Below are positions 36,971 through 47,800 of a stretch of 64,000 bases of DNA, piece by piece. Position numbers and translations under genes: made by a program. The DNA is from Henckelia pumila. Its lineage: Eukaryota; Streptophyta; Magnoliopsida; Lamiales; Gesneriaceae. The DNA lies in assembly GCF_033568475.1 (NCBI RefSeq), contig NC_133120.1:96738151-96802150 (forward strand). Reading direction: 5' to 3'. The number at the start of each line of letters is the position of its first letter. The first letter of the stretch is position 1. The notes beneath the pieces are model-generated. The model searched no databases. It was not told the origin of the DNA and saw only the letters and a list, made by a program, of their open reading frames with translations.

Positions 36971-37587
36971 AATTAATTATATTATATTAGTGGGAATAGT
37001 TAATTTAGTGGTTGTAGTGATGCTGATGTATAAAAATGCGTCAATACACAATTGGAAAACATGTTTTTCTATAAATATAGGGATCCTTATGAAATCTAGA
37101 GGAAAGTAAAAATGGTACGTGTGTTAACAATACTATAACTTATTGATCGCATTAATTTATTGCAATACATAACTAATTGCATAATCTTTTCAACATCAAT
37201 GTATCAACTGAATCAATTAACGTGTTTTATTCATTTATTTATTAATGTTAACGTACTGCTACATGGTTCATTCTGGTTATTTCTTGTCACGCTCACATAA
37301 TAGATTGAATGAAATGAAGAAGTCTCAAGTTCAACTATTATAGCCACTTTTTATTGTCATTTGCCATGAAAAATACGAACCAAACACTCGAGCCCCCAGC
37401 TTCTCCTGAAATTCCGAATTCCTAAATCAAATATTGCACAAATTGTACATGTAACGTGGGATTTGAGTCACACATGCATGTTTATTCTGAAACAAATATA
37501 AAACACCAATTATTCCCCACACAATTACAATACTGGTATTGCCAAGTTTTTCCTCAACACGATTAATCCGAATACGGTATATGGTAA

Positions 37588-39329
37588 TTAGACTTGGCTT
37601 TTGAGGAAGTTGACGATAAGTTCGTTCACTTCGTCAGGCGATTGCTCTTGAACAAAATGAGTTCCTTCAGGCAAGTACACTATTTCCAGCTTCGGAACGA
37701 ACGTTTTCACCATTCCACTCTTTATGTAATCACCTATTCCTGGAAATTTGAAGACATAGTCCTTCTCCCCCATTATCAGCAGAGCTGGGACTTCCACTTT
37801 CGGATCTGGTATATCAAGCTGCAAACCGAATGACCTACAACGGCATGTACAAGGATGAGGCATCACCGGAACTGAACTAGATATATAAATCGATATATAT
37901 ATATATATATATATACTGTCATAATCTTGTAATTGCCTATGTATCAATTCCAAGACGATATTTCTTGACAAATTCACTAATTATGGATTCAAAATCAACC
38001 ACTTCTTGTTTAAGCTAATAACCGGCCACTTCTAGTTTATATTTCTTCACAAGTCTTACATGGCATTAACAAATCTTCTCAACGGTACTTGTGTTAAGAG
38101 TAGCAAATTTGCCTGCATGATATTATTTACCTGTAAGGAACCTGCAATGCAGTTCTGAAACCCGATTTTTCGTACAATTCTCCATAAACTGCAAGATCTT
38201 CCTCACTAAACCAATGAGGCAGAGGATCCGATGGCTCCACCAGGTCCATGATCTCTTGGTTTTCACTGGCTATCGGAATTTCACTCTTGGAAAAGAGGAT
38301 GTACACATTCCTAACCACTGTCTTCGCATCCAGTCGACCAAAATCAGCTTCGGCACGCCCAGGTTCCTGTGAGAAACGTTAACAAGTGTTGGAAGGGGTA
38401 CACTACATTACCAAAACCACGACTAATTAAGATGAAATTGGCAAAAAACCATATATGTTGACAAGAATAGATTCAAAACCCCTTCAGATTCTAAAAAATG
38501 AAGCTCACATCCTCCTTTCTCACTTATATGTGAATCGAGATGGCCTTAGATAACTAATTCGAACACCAATTGCTTGAATCTGAATATTCCCTTCCTCCTA
38601 CAATAAGAATACTAAGGATTATGAGTTTTTCCCTCTAGAACTCCATATACAAATAATCAAGATAATTGTAAATCTTGTTTCTAATAATGCAATCAACCCT
38701 GTAAGAAATGTCTCTCAATTAAGGAAATAGAGATTCCATTCGGGTCAAATTGATCCCCAAAGTTAGAAGTCTGGCTGTATAATATGTTAATGAAACAACC
38801 TGCCATCTTAAAATATAGAATCCCTCAGGTAGAGCCTCATGATATGTGGGAGGCCGCGGCAGCGTGAACGGGACGCCCAATGTCACAAACGCAGAAACCC
38901 TTTCTCGGTGGAGTAGGTAAAAGAGTGAAACCACAGCAGCTCCAAAATCTTTACCGATCAGAAACACCTGATACCAATCGAATACAACAAATTCAGACAA
39001 CAATTTTCGAAAGTGGAACCTGATCTGTCATTACATTGTACCTTGGAGATTGCGAGGGCATCCAGAAGAGCAAGGAGGTCGGCCAGAAGGTCCAAGAAAG
39101 AGGCTTTTTCGGGTTCCGGCGGCGGGTCGGACAACCCATATCCTCTGTAATCGAAAGCAATAGCTCGGAACCCAGCCGTGGCGACGGCGATCATCTGGTG
39201 GCGCCACGAGTACCATATTTCAGGAAACCCGTGCAAGAAAACCACGGCCGGCGAGGAAGAGCTCCCGATTTCCGCCACGTGGAGCTTCAGCCCATTGACT
39301 AGTACTTGCTCGTGCTTTATCTCTTCCAT
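37588..39329 (-). CDS. Epoxide-hydrolase-type alpha/beta hydrolase, copy 2
   Basis: Same four-exon structure as copy 1 with identical exon lengths: 39042-39329, 38800-38967, 38131-38366 and 37588-37834. The exons total 939 nt (312 residues plus TAA). The N-terminus MEEIKHEQVLVNGLKLHVAE is the same as copy 1. The catalytic set is complete: HGFPE, Asp103 in IGKDFGA, Tyr147 in FYILRWQ, Tyr230 in VPYR, Asp256 in MGEKD and His290 in GTHF. It differs from copy 1 by scattered substitutions (for example SFGLQLDIPDPKVEV against SSGLQLDIPDPNVEV) and is likely the functional sister from a local duplication of about 3.06 kb. A G-box (39484-39489) lies 155 bp upstream. Cytosolic; substrate unknown. Confidence 0.94.
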
Positions 39330-40169
39330 TATCGCCTATAATGTATGTGGGTAGGAGATATCGATGCAATATGCAGTGGCAGGTTCCTTTAAATAATGTG
39401 TGAACAGAGGAATCTTTGAGTAGTTTGGAAATTGGAGCTGTCAGCTGAAATAAATTGTGGACACTGAAACGACTTTTTATTAACACGTGCCCGACTAGTC
39501 CGTGCCCTCAATAATGCATGCAATAAGTTAAAAGTAGTTACCCATGAATATCTCAACTTTAGATACCACATTAGCAATATCGTACTAAGACAATGTATAA
39601 ACAGATCAAGGATCAATATCCGCTACACTGTAGGATTAATTATTATATCTTTTAATTAAATAGCTTATTTCGACACCATACATTTTTTGTATTAAAAAAA
39701 AAAAACGATAAGCCAACCAAATTGGTCACAACCTCGTCACCACATTTTTGAGATCGAACATATGTGATAAGCGAACCAATTTGGTCATAGCCTCACCACA
39801 ACATTTTTGGGATCAAACATATGCGATAAGTTAACCAAGTTTGGGCATAGCCTCACCACATTAGCTTTTTCTTGTTTGTCCGATGGTTTTTCCGAAAAAC
39901 GGAGAATTTTCATCTGGGCTTTAAGAATTTATTCGGGAGTAATGAATCATTCTTATTCCTAAAAAAATGTTACTAAAAATAAAAATGGGTAAAGTTTGTG
40001 AGACCAGAACAAGACCTAAAGGCCTCTTCCGTTGGTAAACTGCAGGTTACACATTGTATGTAGTATTCGCTCACATAATCATCATTCAATTGCTTAATGA
40101 TTGTAATTCTAAATAAAATTACACACTCTTTCTTCACCCTAACATCTGCAGTCAATATGAGAAAGGGTT
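39330..40169. other. Spacer between hydrolase copies 2 and 3
   Basis: The first 160 bp are the copy 2 upstream region with the conserved CACGTG at 39484-39489. The 59-bp tandem repeat (39707-39866) lies in the middle. The last stretch should hold the 3' UTR of copy 3. No gene recognised. Confidence 0.5.
39707..39866. repeat. 59-bp tandem repeat, about 2.7 units
   Basis: Units begin GATAAGCCAACC (39707), GATAAGCGAACC (39766) and GATAAGTTAACC (39825). Each carries a GGTCA or GGGCA word followed by AGCCTCACCAC or a close variant. The units are moderately diverged. Non-coding. Confidence 0.85.
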
Positions 40170-42047
40170 CTAAACATGGACATTGAGGAAGTTGATGATG
40201 AGTTTGTTAACTTCATCAGGCGATTGCTCTTGAACAAAATGAGTTCCTTCATGCAAGTATACTATTTCCAGCTGCGGCACAAACGTTTTCACCATTCCGC
40301 TCTTTATGTAGTCACTCATTCCTGGAAATTTGAAGACATAGTCCTTCTCGCCCATGATGAGCAGAGCCGGGATATCGACTCTAGGATCTGATATATCAAG
40401 TTGGGCGTCGAGTGACCTGCAGTAGAATTAAGAGTCACCATAGAAACTTCACAAAATCAGTCATGATCTTCTAACACATGGTTGAAGTGAAGTGTTCTCA
40501 TGATTATTGTGTGGTTACAGAAAAGTTAACGGATTCGAGTTTCTGAGTTGATTGGATGTGAGAGATGTCAAAAAGCCCAACTGGTGCAGCCTGAAACTCA
40601 TTTGTTTCAATCACTGTGTAATTGTGCATAGTATCATTTCCTTTGCCCAGTGTCGAAACTTAGCTTGTTCAATTTTGTTTCATATTCCACATGGTATAGG
40701 AACAGAACATGACGGATTCATTACTCTGTGGCTAACTGAACTTTCCACATGATAGTTCAAACTTCAAAGGGCTGTCTCTACTACCATTTGACACGCTCTA
40801 AAGTCGTGGCAAATGAAGGCGACTTGCTAGGGCAATAAGATTATAAAGAGTAAATATCAACGTACCTATAAGGAACTTGCAATGCAGTTCTGAAACCTGA
40901 TTTCTCATACAAATCTCCATACACTGCAAGATCTTCCTCTGTAAACCAATGAGGCAGAGGAGTCGACGGCTCCACCAAGTCCATGATCTCCTGGTTTTCG
41001 CTGGCTATTGGAATTTCACTATTGGAAAAGAGAATATACACATTCCTAACCACTGTTTTAGCATCAAATCGACCAAAATCAGCTTCAGCGCGTCCAGGTT
41101 GCTGTCAAAAAGTTATCAAGAGTTAGAATGGTAAAATACATCTCGTAATCACGTTAAGACCAAACTGACCCAAAAAATTCCGGTGAAAAGAATAGGTTAG
41201 AAGATACTTAAGAGGCCCTAAAAAATGAGCTAACACCATTATTTATACTATCTGGTTTATGAATATTGAAGGGGCTGTTTTCATGAATTTATGCCATGGA
41301 ACAGCTTAACTTTGAAATGCACAGATATCAAACATCATCTTGGTTCAGTTTCTAACTTTCTTTTACTATTAATAATCAAAATGCAAATTTTCCTTTTTAT
41401 ACAAATTGCTAGATCACACAGCTCAAAGTGCAATTTACGCGATTGGAACAGCTTGGAATTAAGTATAGCTAATGACTGAAATATAGATATATCGATCGAG
41501 TTTACCTTCCATCTCGAAATATAGAAGCCCTCGGGTAGATTCTGGTGGTATGTCCGAGGCCGCGGCGGCATGAACGGTACGCCTAATGTCACGAAACCAG
41601 ACACCCTCTCTTGGTGGAGAAGGCAAAACAGCGACATTACATTAGCTCCAAAATCTTTACCTACAAGAAAAACCTGTGAACAGTCCACAGAAAATCATAA
41701 AAAAAAAATTGCTCAGCCCCCAAATTCTTCTAGCTAGTCAGCATATGGAACTAGATTTCTGGGCTACCTTGGAGATCGAAAGAGCATCCAGTAGTGCAAG
41801 GAGGTCATCCACGAAATCGAAGAACGTGGCATTCTGGGGTTCCGGTGGCGGATCGGATAAGCCATATCCCCTGTAATCAAATGCAATAGCTCGGAAACCT
41901 GACTTGGCGGCGGCGGTCATTTGGTGGCGCCAAGAGTACCATATCTCGGGAAACCCGTGCAAGAAAACCACCGCCGGCGATGAAGAGCTCCCGATTTGCA
42001 CCACGTGGAGATTCAGGCCATTGACTTGTATGTGCTCATGACTCCAT
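40170..42047 (-). pseudogene. Epoxide-hydrolase-type alpha/beta hydrolase, copy 3, start lost
   Basis: Exons, minus strand: 41768 to about 42047, 41506-41673, 40866-41101 and 40170-40416. Exons 2-4 have exactly the lengths of copies 1 and 2 and are open. The catalytic motifs HGFPE, VGKDFGA, FYISRWK, VPYR, MGEKD and GTHF are all present. The anomaly is at the start: the ATG at 42047-42045 aligns with the copy 1 ATG but is followed in frame by GAG TCA TGA. The homologous coding frame (EHIQVNGLNLHVVQIG) is shifted, and exon 1 from this ATG is 280 nt instead of 288. The next in-frame Met lies after HGFPE, which would remove the oxyanion motif. It may be a recent pseudogene, a gene with an unseen upstream exon or non-AUG start, or a sequence error. 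Otherwise it would be an older, more diverged functional paralogue. Confidence 0.8.
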
Positions 42048-42105
42048 CATATTTACGCAAGAATAGATACTGAAATTTTTTATTCGCAAGAATGAAGAAA
42101 GAACG

Positions 42106-42106
<1 letters not shown>

Positions 42107-42144
<38 letters not shown>
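42107..42144. repeat. (TA)19 microsatellite
   Basis: An uninterrupted TA dinucleotide run about 60 bp upstream of the damaged start of hydrolase copy 3. Such tracts are unstable in length. Confidence 0.95.
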
Positions 42145-42147
<3 letters not shown>

Positions 42148-42366
42148 CGAAGACTACTGGTCTATAGTAGGAATCTAGTTTTGCATTATTTTGGTCTTTT
42201 TTCATGGATTCCGCTACTTTCCAATAAACATTTCCACTATAACAGATGTCTTCGTTCCTCGGCTTCTCCGAAATGAGTCATAGAACAGATTTATTTCAAA
42301 AATTTTGTTTGATTAATTTGGAAATCAGACTTTCTTTTTTAAGATAAGATAATAATAGTTTATTTA

Positions 42367-42752
42367 GGTTCCGTTTGGTATTATTATTAATAATCTATGT
42401 ATAAAATTATCCAGTCTAATCACACGTTCATTTCATCATATTATTTATCCATCTATTAATTATAATTTTACATCAATCAAATCATTAATTATTTATCTTA
42501 CATCAATCAAATCATTGAATTAAAATTATTATATTACCCCTTATAAATAATATTATTTATATTTTTTTATTATTAAAATGATAATATGGTAATTTACCAT
42601 TTTGGTATAAAATTTAATCAATAAAATCAAATAAACTATAATCTATCAATCAAATCAAATCAAATATTCACTATCATTTCTTATTTATTTTTTATTACGT
42701 TACATTACTTATCTATATATTATTTATCCCATCACCCATACTAAACTGAGCC
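42367..42752 (-). mobile_element. Tourist-like (PIF/Harbinger) MITE, copy 2
   Basis: A 386-bp element flanked by TTA (42364-42366 and 42753-42755). Read on the minus strand it starts GGCTCAGTTTAGTATGGGTG and aligns along its length with the MED16-intron copy at 14115-14503. The plus-strand left end is GGTTCCGTTTGGTA. Shared internal words include TTTGATTGATGTAA and its complement. Non-coding, upstream of hydrolase copy 3. Confidence 0.8.
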
Positions 42753-42809
42753 TTAGGGATTTTGGTAAATATTATATTTAATTATTTGATGTAGATATTT
42801 TTTGGAGTT

Positions 42810-44733
42810 ATTTGCATCAACTAACCCTGTGAAATATTGAAAATGCACACTTCTTCCATGTGAAATTTTAATAGGCATCTTCAACCCCGACCTTTTAAAA
42901 AATTAGCACACTCGCCTCTTTAGATGAGTGATTATTGCGCACGCATCCCTCATGTGACTGAGCAATGATTTTGATATTTTTTTTGCACCAAAGACCCCTA
43001 TAAAATATTAAAAATGTATATTTGACCTTTGTGAAATTTTTAAATCTATTCAACCCATAATACACAATTTTTATTAAAATATAATTATAAAATATTTAGC
43101 AAACATTTTTCGCTTAATTAATTTTATTTTTAATTTATTATGATTATATAATTGTTTTCTAAAAAATATTATAATTTTATCTTGTTATCATTATTTTATT
43201 AAAATTTCTTATTGTTTTCATCTTCTCCATTAAAAATGCATTCATAAACGAGATTTAAATACCTAAAAGTACCAAAATATTAAATCAAAATGATAAGTGA
43301 ATGATAAGTACAAAATATTTTTAATTTTATTTATTTATAATTTTATTTATAATTTTATAATTTATAAATAATTTTATTTTTAAAAAAATTATTACTTTAT
43401 CTCGTTATCATTATTTTATCAAATCACTTCTTGTTTTCAACTTCTCCATTAAACATGATTCCTAAATAATGATTTAAATATCTAAAAATACCAAAATATT
43501 CAACCAAATGATAAGTTCATGAATGTTACTTTTTCAATTTAGAATTATATAAGCATGTTTTTTTTATTATTTATTACAAATTGTGCAATGCATATTCTCG
43601 AAAAATTTAAATTTTGGTTCAATAATATATAGTCCTAAATCGAAAAAATAATATGTTTAAACTTTTCAGTTTAGTTCAATATTTTGATACTTGAAATTAT
43701 TTAAATACTTGTTTATGAATGCATGTTTAATGAAAAAGTTGAAAATACTAAGTGAATTTAATAAAATAATGATAACATAATAAAATAATAATATTTTTTA
43801 GAAAATAATTAATTAATGATAATACATTTAAAATAAAAAATAAAAGTTAATAAAGCAAAATATGTTTTCTAAATATTTATAATTGGATTTTATTAAAAAT
43901 TGTGTATTATCAGTTGAATAGATTTAAAAATTATTTTCACAGGGGTCAAATATGAATTTTTAATATTTCACAAGGGTATTTGATGAAAAAAATTTCAAAA
44001 TCTTTGCTCAATCGCATGAGGGGCGCTTGCGCAACAATCACTCATCTGAAGGGGCGAGTGTGCTAATTTTTTAAAAAGTCAAGGTTGAATATGTCTATTA
44101 AAATTTTATAGGGGAGAAGTGTATATTTTTCCATGTTTTCAAAACCGGACCGGACCGGCCGGTTCAACCGGGAACCGGTCACTGGTCCAGTCCGGATTGC
44201 TCCTAAAAACCGTTTTTACCGTCATAACCGGTCGAACCGGTAAAAAAATCGGCACAGAACCGGTCAAGAACCGGTTCAACCGGTTTTTCGATTTTTTTAT
44301 TTTTTTTGAAAAAATATATTTTTAATTTTAAAACCTAAATTTAATATTTTAATATATATATATACAACATTATTTGAAATTTGTACTTCATGAAAAATAT
44401 TATTTTAGTAATATTATATTTTTTTAATTAATTAATTAATTTTTAAAAAATATATAACTAAAATTAATATTTTGAATATATTTATATGGTTATTTAGTTT
44501 TCAAACTATGATAAATCTATATATTTTTTTTTATTTATATACATCTTTTGGGTTTTAAAAATTTAAAATATATTATTAATTATATTATATTATATAAACG
44601 GTTTTTCGGTCCAACTGTCCGGTTAAAACGTTCGAGCGGTTGAACCGTTTTTTAAGATAAACAGATTGGATCACTGGTCCAGTTATGAAAACATCGGTGT
44701 TTTCAATATTTGAAAGAGTTGGTTGATGCAAAT
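42810..44733. mobile_element. Long fold-back (inverted-repeat) element
   Basis: The left arm begins ATTTGCATCAACTAACCCTG at 42810, and the right arm, read on the opposite strand from 44733, begins ATTTGCATCAACCAACTC. The match continues for several hundred bases on each side, through the blocks AAAAAATTAGCACACTCGCC and GATGAGTGATT and on into AT-rich sequence. In the left half an inner block of about 240 bp is itself repeated (around 43200-43260 and 43430-43500). The right arm is interrupted by a CCGGTT-rich element (44133-44694), after which the arm resumes (GTTTTCAATATTTGAAAGAG). It encodes no credible protein. Very long arms suggest a Mutator-like or fold-back class, but no target duplication was clear, so the class is a guess. 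Confidence 0.75.
44133..44694. mobile_element. CCGGTT-rich TIR element, copy 2, inserted in the fold-back arm
   Basis: 562 bp. Left end ATGTTTTCAAAACCGGACC; right end on the opposite strand ATGTTTTCATAACTGGACC. It has the same plan as 27238-27824: AACCGGTT-dense flanks and an AT-rich middle containing AACGGTTTTTCGGTCC. It splits the right arm of the 42810-44733 element, so it inserted later. Confidence 0.75.
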
Positions 44734-44886
44734 ATTGTTTTGTTAAAAATTATAAATAAATCTTTATTATCTTACAAACAAATAATCAGTTTACTCTTGC
44801 GAGGCTGTTCCCGCAACCGCGTATTGTTCATTGGAGTTCCCTCTTATCAACACCGGGAGGAGGAGAAATCGCAAGTGTGCTTCAAG

Positions 44887-47800
44887 ATGCCAGCGGAAAT
44901 GGCCAACGGTGCCATTGACACTGTCTCATACCAGAAAGGGGATTTGGCATCTCAAGTCCTCGGCAACGCCACCAAGAAATCACGGAAAAGCGATAGGCGC
45001 CGGAGGCGGAGGAAGCAGAAGAAGAACAACAAGGAGTCAAAAAATGATCCCGCAGGGGATGACAGTGACGCCGCTGTGGAAGACGTCAACGGAATTGTTG
45101 ATGATAGCTCCAAAGAAAGCTTCGATCCGCTGAAGGTGGTAACCCTAGTTTCTTGGATATTTTTTAATGTGATCTTTTAGGGTTTTGAATCGGTGGGTCA
45201 CTTTTGATGTATTCATATGGCCACCAATTCCTGGAACTTCGTGACATGTTTTCCTGAACAATATTTATTTCGAAAGTTGTCACTTTTCGCACATTTTGGG
45301 CTGAGGAGCGGTATTCTTTGCCTGAACAATATAATGCTTACTGTATGTTTTCAAAATTGTTGAAAGTGAGGCGGCTGATTGTGAAATCTTACAAGTCTTT
45401 TTCTTATTTTATTTAAACCTTTGGTGATCGAGAAAAATAATCTGTTTCTTTCCCTTGAATATTTATTATGATGATGAGATATATGTGTCCTGGTGTTTCT
45501 TAATCTTTTCTTCCCATCCTATCAACTAATTCCTTGTCATATGTTTATTTCATGGACGATTTGTAACCACTATGTGTGCAAGGGTAAGGATTCTGAAGTG
45601 AGTCTCTCTTTTTTGTTAGGTCGGTGACAAAAGCTTGAATCTTCTCGTCTTATAGAAACTTCAAGAAGCACCCAGGAATGATCATGATTTACTGTCATTT
45701 TGAGAACATTTTTTCCTTTAATGTAATTCACTTGTTTTTCTGTGTAAGAATTAAACATAATACCTATCATTTGACTGTAGAGAAACTATGTGTTTTAATA
45801 ATGTGAATAGCATGGACTTGATTAAGATTATGTCAGTTTTATCATGGATTTTACCAGTACTCTCTGTTTGTGGTCATTGACAGGTTCAAGAGCTAGTAGA
45901 GATTGAGTATGTGCCAGAAAGGGCAGAATTAGATGGTGAATTAACTGAAGAATTCAGAAAAGTCTTTGAGAAATTTAATTTCAAGGAAAATGCGGTTTCT
46001 GAGGTGAGAATGTGAATTATAGTTTACCTGATTTGATGTCAATTCTGAATTCTTGAGGTTTCCTTCTTCCTTGGCTCTGTTGTCCCATGTTCTTCTGGGA
46101 TAATGATAACTCCAATTTTTTTAGGAGGATATCAAAAAGGATGATTCTGCACCTGATACAGCAGTCAAGAAGAAGGCTGACTCAGATTCAGAAGAGGAGG
46201 AGCAAGATACTCAACAAAAGGAGAAAGGGATCTCTAACAAAAAGAAAAAGGTTACTACTTGACACTCAACTCATTACGCAACTGTTTTTAGCATCTTTTG
46301 AGAAGAGGTGTTTTTAGTCAAACTGTTATGTGTGTGAAATCTTCAATGGCATTACCAAGCTGAACCACCTTTGATGTTTATAGCTCCAACGTCGAATGAA
46401 GATTGCTGAACTGAAGCAATTGTCCACCCGGCCTGATGTTGTTGAGGTATGTTCTGCATTATTTAACTTGGTTGATGGTTTATATATTTTGTGGACATTG
46501 TGCTTAATGTATTTTTTTGTTTTCAAATTTTGATAATTGAACGCTGTATTGCCTTCGATATTTTATGCTTACACTTACATTTTACATTGGTGTGAAACCT
46601 AGTAGTAGACCTCCTAATCCCCCGTATAATTTTTGGTGAGAGTTTTGGCAAATGGATTTGCCTAAACATCATGTTGATTTTCTTAGTAACAAAAACCTCC
46701 CTGGATGGGAACAAGGAACCATATTTTTTTAAGCACGAATGCTGCAATATGATATTGATTGAAGATCTGATGATCGATTTTTGTTGGATCTAATTATGTC
46801 ATGGTTACTGTTTCAAAATTAAATCTTTTGATGGTAATTGTCTAATGGTTGTTGACTTCCTAGGTGTGGGATGCCACTTCTTCAGACCCAAAGCTGCTGG
46901 TGTATTTGAAATCATATCGTAATACCGTCGCAGTTCCACGACACTGGTGTCAAAAGAGGAAATTTTTGCAGGTGAGCTACTGTGGATGATATACTTAGTG
47001 CATTAAATGTACGTTTCTTTAGCCGAGGTTTGTGTGTATTCTATCTGCTAAAATCTTTTTGGACGGGTAAAGATGGGTCTGATTACATGGTGGGTTTAGG
47101 GAAGAGTGTGATGGATGATAAAGTCAATGAGGTTTTGTCTTATACCTATATGTGGTTCTTGCAGGGGAGCGGCTGTGGCACTTGTGGAGCCTCAACATGT
47201 AGGTGTTTGGCAAGGGGGAACCTTGCAAGAACTTCCTTATATAGACTTTGCTAGTTTGGGCTGGGGTTTGATTCATTTATAATGCTCTGTCATAATAAAT
47301 GAAAGCGCCTTAGGAAACTACTCCATTCAGGATATAATCCTGCAATTTTTGGCAGCAGGATGACAAGGAATTTCTTGAGATTTTGTTACATACCCATGCT
47401 CTTTCCTAAGATTTTTATATTTATTTTATTACTTGGTATATTTGTCTACAATTCTTAGTTTGTTGTTAGCTCTCATCTCATCCTCTTGTTAATTGATTTG
47501 CAGGGAAAGCGAGGTATTGAAAAGCTGCCCTTTCAACTTCCCGACTTTATTGCCGCCACGGGAATTGAGAAAATAAGACAAGTGAGACTTGTCTCCTCTT
47601 TGTGATCATATTTATTTTCTTGTAATTTTAAGTGTTTTATGATAGTGAAATTGGTAGATCATGTCAACAATATTAATTGAATAATTAGATTTATGGGCCA
47701 GCATCACATTTGCTGAATCTTATCTGCATACATGACATATGTATTCCATTCTGTACTCTGCATCAACCATTGGGGATTTTCAAAGCGTGTTATTGGCCTT

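Larger units (their letters stand above)
36273..37587. other. Spacer between hydrolase copies 1 and 2
   Basis: The 36273-36420 part is the copy 1 upstream region and resembles the copy 2 upstream region. An AT-rich minisatellite follows (36648-36970). The 37312-37587 part resembles the 3' flank of copy 1. No gene recognised. Confidence 0.6.

Noticed and set aside
44710-44886. Upstream in-frame extension of SF3B2
   Set aside because: Its first part lies in the fold-back element arm; the family start fits MPAEMANG at 44887.
46982-47254. Plus-strand frame inside an SF3B2 intron
   Set aside because: The flanking exons join in phase without it and no family match was seen; treated as intronic.
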